Shown: positions 60,213 to 64,000 of the stretch, in pieces
Layout: every line of letters starts with the position of its first letter
Position numbering within the stretch: position 1 is the stretch's first letter
From: Gautieria morchelliformis
Taxonomy: Eukaryota > Basidiomycota > Agaricomycetes > Gomphales > Gomphaceae
DNA length: 64,000 nt
Reading direction: 5' to 3'
NCBI GenBank assembly: GCA_015179125.1
Contig: WHVA01000019.1
Location: forward strand, 1-64,000
Program-made: the position numbers and the translations under genes
The notes under the pieces: generated by a model
Told to the model about the DNA's origin: nothing
What the model saw: only the letters and a program-made list of their open reading frames with translations
The model's database searches: none

Positions 60213-61256
60213 ATGGGGGACTCACTACATCGCTACCTGGCTATGAAAATACACCCCTTGGTGGATGGTTCAAAATGGACGAATCTTGTAGTCGTCGGTC
60301 GCCACAGCCGCGGAGTCCACGATAACGGGACCGTAATCTCCTCAAAGGAAAAAACGGACAAGCCGTTCAACTGGATGCGGCCGACCGCCAAACGCATAGG
60401 AGAAGACCTTCATATACAATGTTTTCCCGGAGCCGATCATGTTGAGCACTATGCTGCTCTCCTAGCTACCTATCTCCGGTTTACCCGGGGAAAGGAGGCA
60501 GCCCAGAAAGTATTTTTCGAGCCAGTTGGCAATGACCAGACAATATCCACCTTGGAGAAGGGAACCAACCTCCTCCTGATGCCAAAGGCTGACGTGGTGG
60601 TGACTGGATTGGTCCATCGTCTGGGTGATTTGACGGGGAGCTCGTCGTTTGGCGGGGACAGAGACGAGGAGTTTGCCTGGGTTATCAAACGCTTTGGCAA
60701 AAGCGGCAAAACGGTGGCCTTCCTCGGCTGTCGTTTTAGTTTTTGGGGGTCTATTGCAGGTGACCTCGTACGAGTGGTGGCAAAACACACGGGTGCAAAG
60801 CAAGTCCTCTATTTCGGAAAACTCGGCACCACAAGGCCTTCACTCCAGCCAAACCGATATCTCGCTTCCGGTCACTCCAGTTGGGTTCCACGCACAGGAC
60901 TGGTTCAATGGAAGAACATCCTGGGTCCTACAATCAATCCCGTGACAGAGAGTGGCATACCGCTCATCCTCGGTCGACACGAGACATTGCCCAGCGTCCT
61001 GTTCGAGACGCATGAATGGTTGACGAAAGCGATCGATCATGGCCACGACTTCGTGGATCCAGAGGTGGGACAGATGGCTCTGGCAGCGGTCGAGACTGGC
61101 CTCGAATTTGGATATCTTCATATCATCTCCGACAATGTTGCCAGAAAATACTCGGAAGATCTTTCTAATGAACGGCTAAAGGAGGTGCTCCATGGAAGGG
61201 ATCGACTGTACAAAACGGTCAATCAATTGTTAGGAACGCACCTGAACAATCTGTAA
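60213..61256 (+). CDS. nucleoside-phosphorylase-superfamily-like protein
   Basis: 347 residues from ATG 60213 (MGDSLHRYLAMKIHP). The frame is open upstream to 59955, with another ATG at 60003, so the start is uncertain. It is intronless, unlike its neighbours. A central Gly-rich segment (VLYFGKLGTTRP then NRYLASGHSSW) and the C-terminal pattern VETGLEFGYLHIISDN resemble the glycine loop and the terminal Glu/ISDN region of PNP/UDP phosphorylases and MTA/SAH nucleosidases. The substrate is unknown. The lack of introns and unusual sequence leave horizontal transfer possible, but that is speculation. Confidence 0.6.
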   Translation: MGDSLHRYLAMKIHPLVDGSKWTNLVVVGRHSRGVHDNGTVISSKEKTDKPFNWMRPTAKRIGEDLHIQCFPGADHVEHYAALLATYLRFTRGKEAAQKVFFEPVGNDQTISTLEKGTNLLLMPKADVVVTGLVHRLGDLTGSSSFGGDRDEEFAWVIKRFGKSGKTVAFLGCRFSFWGSIAGDLVRVVAKHTGAKQVLYFGKLGTTRPSLQPNRYLASGHSSWVPRTGLVQWKNILGPTINPVTESGIPLILGRHETLPSVLFETHEWLTKAIDHGHDFVDPEVGQMALAAVETGLEFGYLHIISDNVARKYSEDLSNERLKEVLHGRDRLYKTVNQLLGTHLNNL

Positions 61257-61546
61257 CGATCGTCCACGCGCGGACTGAATGGCCATTATGACCACCCTGC
61301 TCACCACCTTCCTTAACCAGGTCGAGCTCGTTGTATAAATCCTTGGGGAGTCACGCTACCATTATATCAATTGCTACCAATAATTACCAACACACTGTAA
61401 TTTGGCACACAAATAGTTTCGCGAGTAGTTATTGGCACCAAATAAAAAAACAGCTCTGGCAGATCATTGGGAAAGGAATGATATGCACATATATTCCTGG
61501 TGAGACAAGGAACGTAGTGATGATCAAGAAGATGATTGCATGACGA
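61257..61546. other. 3' intergenic
   Basis: Convergent 3' ends of the phosphorylase-like and dUTPase-like genes. Nothing else is seen. Confidence 0.5.
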
Positions 61547-62246
61547 TCACATTTCTTTCTTGTTCTGATATACACCGGCGTATCCTTCAACCTAAAGATA
61601 ATACGTCAGATACGTGATAACACAAACGATCTGATAAACGCTAGCTAAAAGCCCAACTTTCCAGCGCCCGGAAGAAGATGGAAGGGTGTATAATTAGTCT
61701 ACTGACCTTATCCTTCAACTCATGAAAGACAAACTGCGCTAGTTTGGCATTCTTATACACTAGCAGTCCAAAGGGATTCACGACCTGTAGCATGCCCCCT
61801 GTGTGACAAAAGGCCCCTGTCAATCACATTGATATAACGGAACGTTTTAACTCACCTATAGCGCCTCTATATCCCGCGTCCATAACACCAGCACTGACAA
61901 GCGCACCAGATCTGAACAACGAACTACGCACAAACAACTGGCCCATACAGTCCAGAGGCGTATCCACAGTCTCGTTGAACTCAATGAGGTAGGCACCAGG
62001 TGCCAAGTGCAAACTTTCGTCGGTCTGATTCGCATGTGCACTTGCGATATCCACCTTTTGAAAAGGAATCTCAGCTGTGGTTGATGCCTTTCGGTGGACG
62101 TTGTCAAAGTCAACAACGCCAGCAGATGTCCAGCGAAGTACGCGTTTTAAAGAGAGGTCAATTCCACAAGGTTGGATCTGATTTTTAGATGACCGAACCC
62201 CGCAAACAATTTGACGGGCCATGACGGCTCGGCCGGGAATGATCAT
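61547..62246 (-). CDS. dUTPase / dCTP-deaminase family protein
   Basis: Exons on the minus strand: 61856-62246, 61707-61798, 61547-61591; introns 57 and 115 nt. The frame is 175 residues. The trimeric dUTPase motifs can be followed: motif 1 PCGIDLS, motif 2 VRSSLFRSG, motif 3 SAGVMDAGYRGAIG with the catalytic Asp, motif 4 AKLAQFVF. It would hydrolyse dUTP (or deaminate dCTP) and so limit uracil in DNA. The RSSLFRSG form of motif 2 is closer to dCTP deaminase, so the exact activity is open. The second ATG (MARQIVCG) is an alternative start. It is divergent from the TPR gene. Confidence 0.85.
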
Positions 62247-62371
62247 GATTAGAGTTGGATATTGGATGATATACGGTTAGTACTTCCGTGGCTGGTAAAA
62301 CGCGTTTGTCACGCTATGTCACGGCTGCCTTGCCCCTTTGTAGGCACAAGACCAGTCTCCCATATCACGCA
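62247..62371. promoter_or_regulatory. bidirectional promoter, dUTPase-like / TPR gene
   Basis: 125 bp between divergent start codons. The inverted word CACGCTATGTCACG lies near 62311. Confidence 0.5.
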
Positions 62372-63835
62372 ATGTCTGTGGCCGTAAGTTCATACCTCCC
62401 ATTTATAATAAATTATTGTCAAACCAATAAATAGGCTGAAGAACTAAAAGAAAGAGGCAACGCTGAGTTTCTCAAGCAAGATTTCCAACATGCTCTTGAA
62501 CATTATAATGGAGCCGTGGACTTGATGCCGTCTAACCACGTCTATTGGGCAAACAGGAGTGCAGCGAAACTTGAACTGAAAGACTATGACGGCGCCATTA
62601 GGGATGCCCAACAGGTACGTTGTGTAAGGTTCATATTTGGAATAATTGGAACATTTTGTTGACCTCCGTGGTTAGGCAATTGAATTACTTCCTACCTGGC
62701 CTAAGGGATATATACGCAAAGGTATTGCTTTGACAAAGAAGGGTCAGCTTTTCATGGCCCTCGAGGCATACCGGAGCGCCCTTACCCTTGAAGCCAACGA
62801 GACTCTACTTCAGCGCACCAGGGAGCTGGAAGACAGAATCTGTATGATAAATCTTACCGATGTTCGCTGACCGAAGTTCTACAACTAAGTTGCCCCTCAC
62901 TCGAAGATCGACCAAGATACAGTACTCGCCCTCGGCGTTCTCTGGAAATCGAAACAAACATAGAGACATGGTAATTCGCATACATACCTTACTATCGCTT
63001 CGAATCTGCTAACGGGGTATTGAAGCCATGCTGATGTGGCTCTTGCCTTTGCTGCAGGGCGTGATATCCAGCTTTCACTCGCCACCCCCACTTCAAGGGT
63101 TCGTGCTGCGATTGTAGACCATGCAAGGGAACACCCGGGATGGGATGCTCCGAAGCGACGATACTTGTTCATCCCTTGCGCTGCCGAGTCTCCTCGAGAT
63201 GGTAATTTAATACCCCGCAATGTCGAGTTTGATCCAGCGCAGGGAGATATATCCCGACCGACCCTTAGCTTGCTTGGATGCCAATTGCCTGACAGCGAGG
63301 TGCTTTATTCTGAGGACGGCGCAGAAATGTTGAGAGGGAATCGGGACGGTGTGGGCTTGGGGTGAGTGAAAGATTGTCTGTCTTTCCCTTTCTCACCACT
63401 CGAAGTTACATATATCGAACGTGGGAATTTATAATGGATGACAACGTGAGTTCCGCAGCACACCCTCAGGCTCCATCATTGTTTCCGACACGGCTACAGT
63501 GCGTAGCCACGCGTCCGCTGAACACTCTTGCCTCACAATTGTTGCATCGCCCTGAAACATATGGGCCAGTCCTTGTCCTCCGAGCGACCCACATCAAGTC
63601 AACTCACGACCTTGTGCAGTATGAGGACGCCGCGGCAGATACCGTGGCCTGGGAAGTGCTACCCCTAGCAGACTTGGAGACAGATGACTGGAGAGTGAAG
63701 CGAGCGGAATGGAAAGAATTGATCCGCAGGAATCGACACACGGATGTTGGAAGGAAATTTGGAAACTCTTTAGCGAGCACAAGATTGGAAGGGTTACTCC
63801 AAGGACTGCAGGGAGTTCAGGTGGTGCACGTCTAA
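62372..63835 (+). CDS. TPR-repeat protein with uncharacterised C-terminal domain
   Basis: Six exons: 62372-62383, 62435-62614, 62676-62841, 62907-62970, 63026-63361, 63406-63835; introns 44-65 nt. The joined frame is 395 residues. An N-terminal TPR array of Sti1/Hop type (LKERGNAEFLKQDFQHALEHY, NRSAAKLELKDYDGAI, WPKGYIRKGIAL) could bind Hsp70/Hsp90 C termini. A short basic linker (RPRYSTRPRRSLE) leads to a C-terminal region I do not recognise (ADVALAFAAGRDIQLSLAT; REHPGWDAPKRRYLF; PVLVLRATHIKS). The intron choices after 62841 rest only on frame continuity. If they are wrong, the TPR part could end at TGA 62868-62870 as a 128-residue protein. Confidence 0.7.
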
Positions 63836-64000
63836 TGTCTCCGCATCTCCCTTCCACGCTTCCTTTCAACTTGCTAATGCCTGTTGGTTCAAAGGCAATC
63901 GAAGGTACGGTAAATGAGGTGGCTGACGTCGCTACACATGCTCACGTACCTAGGGTACAGTAAAAATAGTGTCCTAGTCCGCGCATCAAAACGGATATCA
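63836..64000. other. end of window
   Basis: No gene feature seen in the last 165 bp. Confidence 0.5.

Noticed and set aside
1-64000. CRISPR arrays, rRNA and tRNA genes
   Set aside because: Eukaryotic sequence. No regularly spaced direct repeats with unique spacers, no rRNA-like blocks, and no cloverleaf with a GTTCGAATC arm in a proper context was found by eye.

Overview
The window is a piece of a basidiomycete (very probably Agaricomycete) nuclear genome. The evidence is short GT-AG introns of about 44-65 nt in nearly every host gene, compact divergent gene pairs, chromodomain Ty3/Gypsy and Ty1/Copia elements of fungal type, a pogo-like transposase and a Helitron. The species cannot be named from the sequence alone. 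No CRISPR array, rRNA or tRNA gene was seen.

Positions 1 to ~44,554 are a transposon graveyard with one conserved host gene, RPL13 (21620-22417). From left to right it holds: a decayed + strand coding relic and a decayed Copia element (1160-4711); a pogo/DDE_1 transposon whose 5' leader is split from its transposase by a complete Gypsy element, A1 (6204-12733, TSD TGTAC); a complete Copia element on the minus strand (16071-20872, TSD ATGGT); RPL13; a Myb/SANT-like relic; a solo LTR (24022-24715, TSD AGAAG); and a nest spanning 25428-41395. The nest is a second copy of the A1 family (A2). Into it were inserted a solo LTR (TSD GTAGC), a whole Gypsy element of another family (B, which itself carries a solo LTR, TSD CATGC), a 1.9-kb GC-rich foreign segment with tandem repeats, and another solo LTR (TSD CTTTC). 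Further right are an inverted solo LTR (41679-42008, TSD CATTC), Copia and Gypsy gag scraps and the 3' half of a Helitron ending in a hairpin plus CTAG at 44554.

From 44,694 to 63,835 the sequence becomes an ordinary gene-dense euchromatic block: HAD phosphatase / flavocytochrome b2 (divergent), a kinase-like gene with one TGA, an F-box gene / CBM48 protein with a large coding minisatellite (divergent), the ribosome-rescue GTPase HBS1 / mitochondrial SSB (divergent, 70 bp apart), a nucleoside-phosphorylase-like gene, and a dUTPase/dCTP-deaminase-family gene / TPR protein (divergent). I reconstructed exon structures for RPL13, the HAD gene, CYB2, the CBM48 gene, mtSSB, the dUTPase-like gene and the TPR gene; each closes as an open frame. 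HBS1 is resolved except for one intron.

The most interesting material is in the mobile elements. Both Gypsy families show the signature of Tf1/sushi-type self-priming: 10 nt just after the 5' LTR are the exact reverse complement of the predicted RNA 5' end, about 33 nt below a TATA box. Family A has a -1 slippery heptamer touching the gag stop and a conserved extra ORF with its own TATA-like sequence between pol and the 3' LTR. The Copia element has a PBS matching the anticodon region of initiator tRNA-Met (half-tRNA priming), and its Gag start codon lies inside that PBS. Nearly all inactivating stops in the elements are C-to-T (mostly CGA to TGA). Two elements lost the same catalytic Asp of reverse transcriptase by a CpG to CpA change, and a minisatellite array varies only at CpG sites, all pointing to CpG-directed mutation of repeats.
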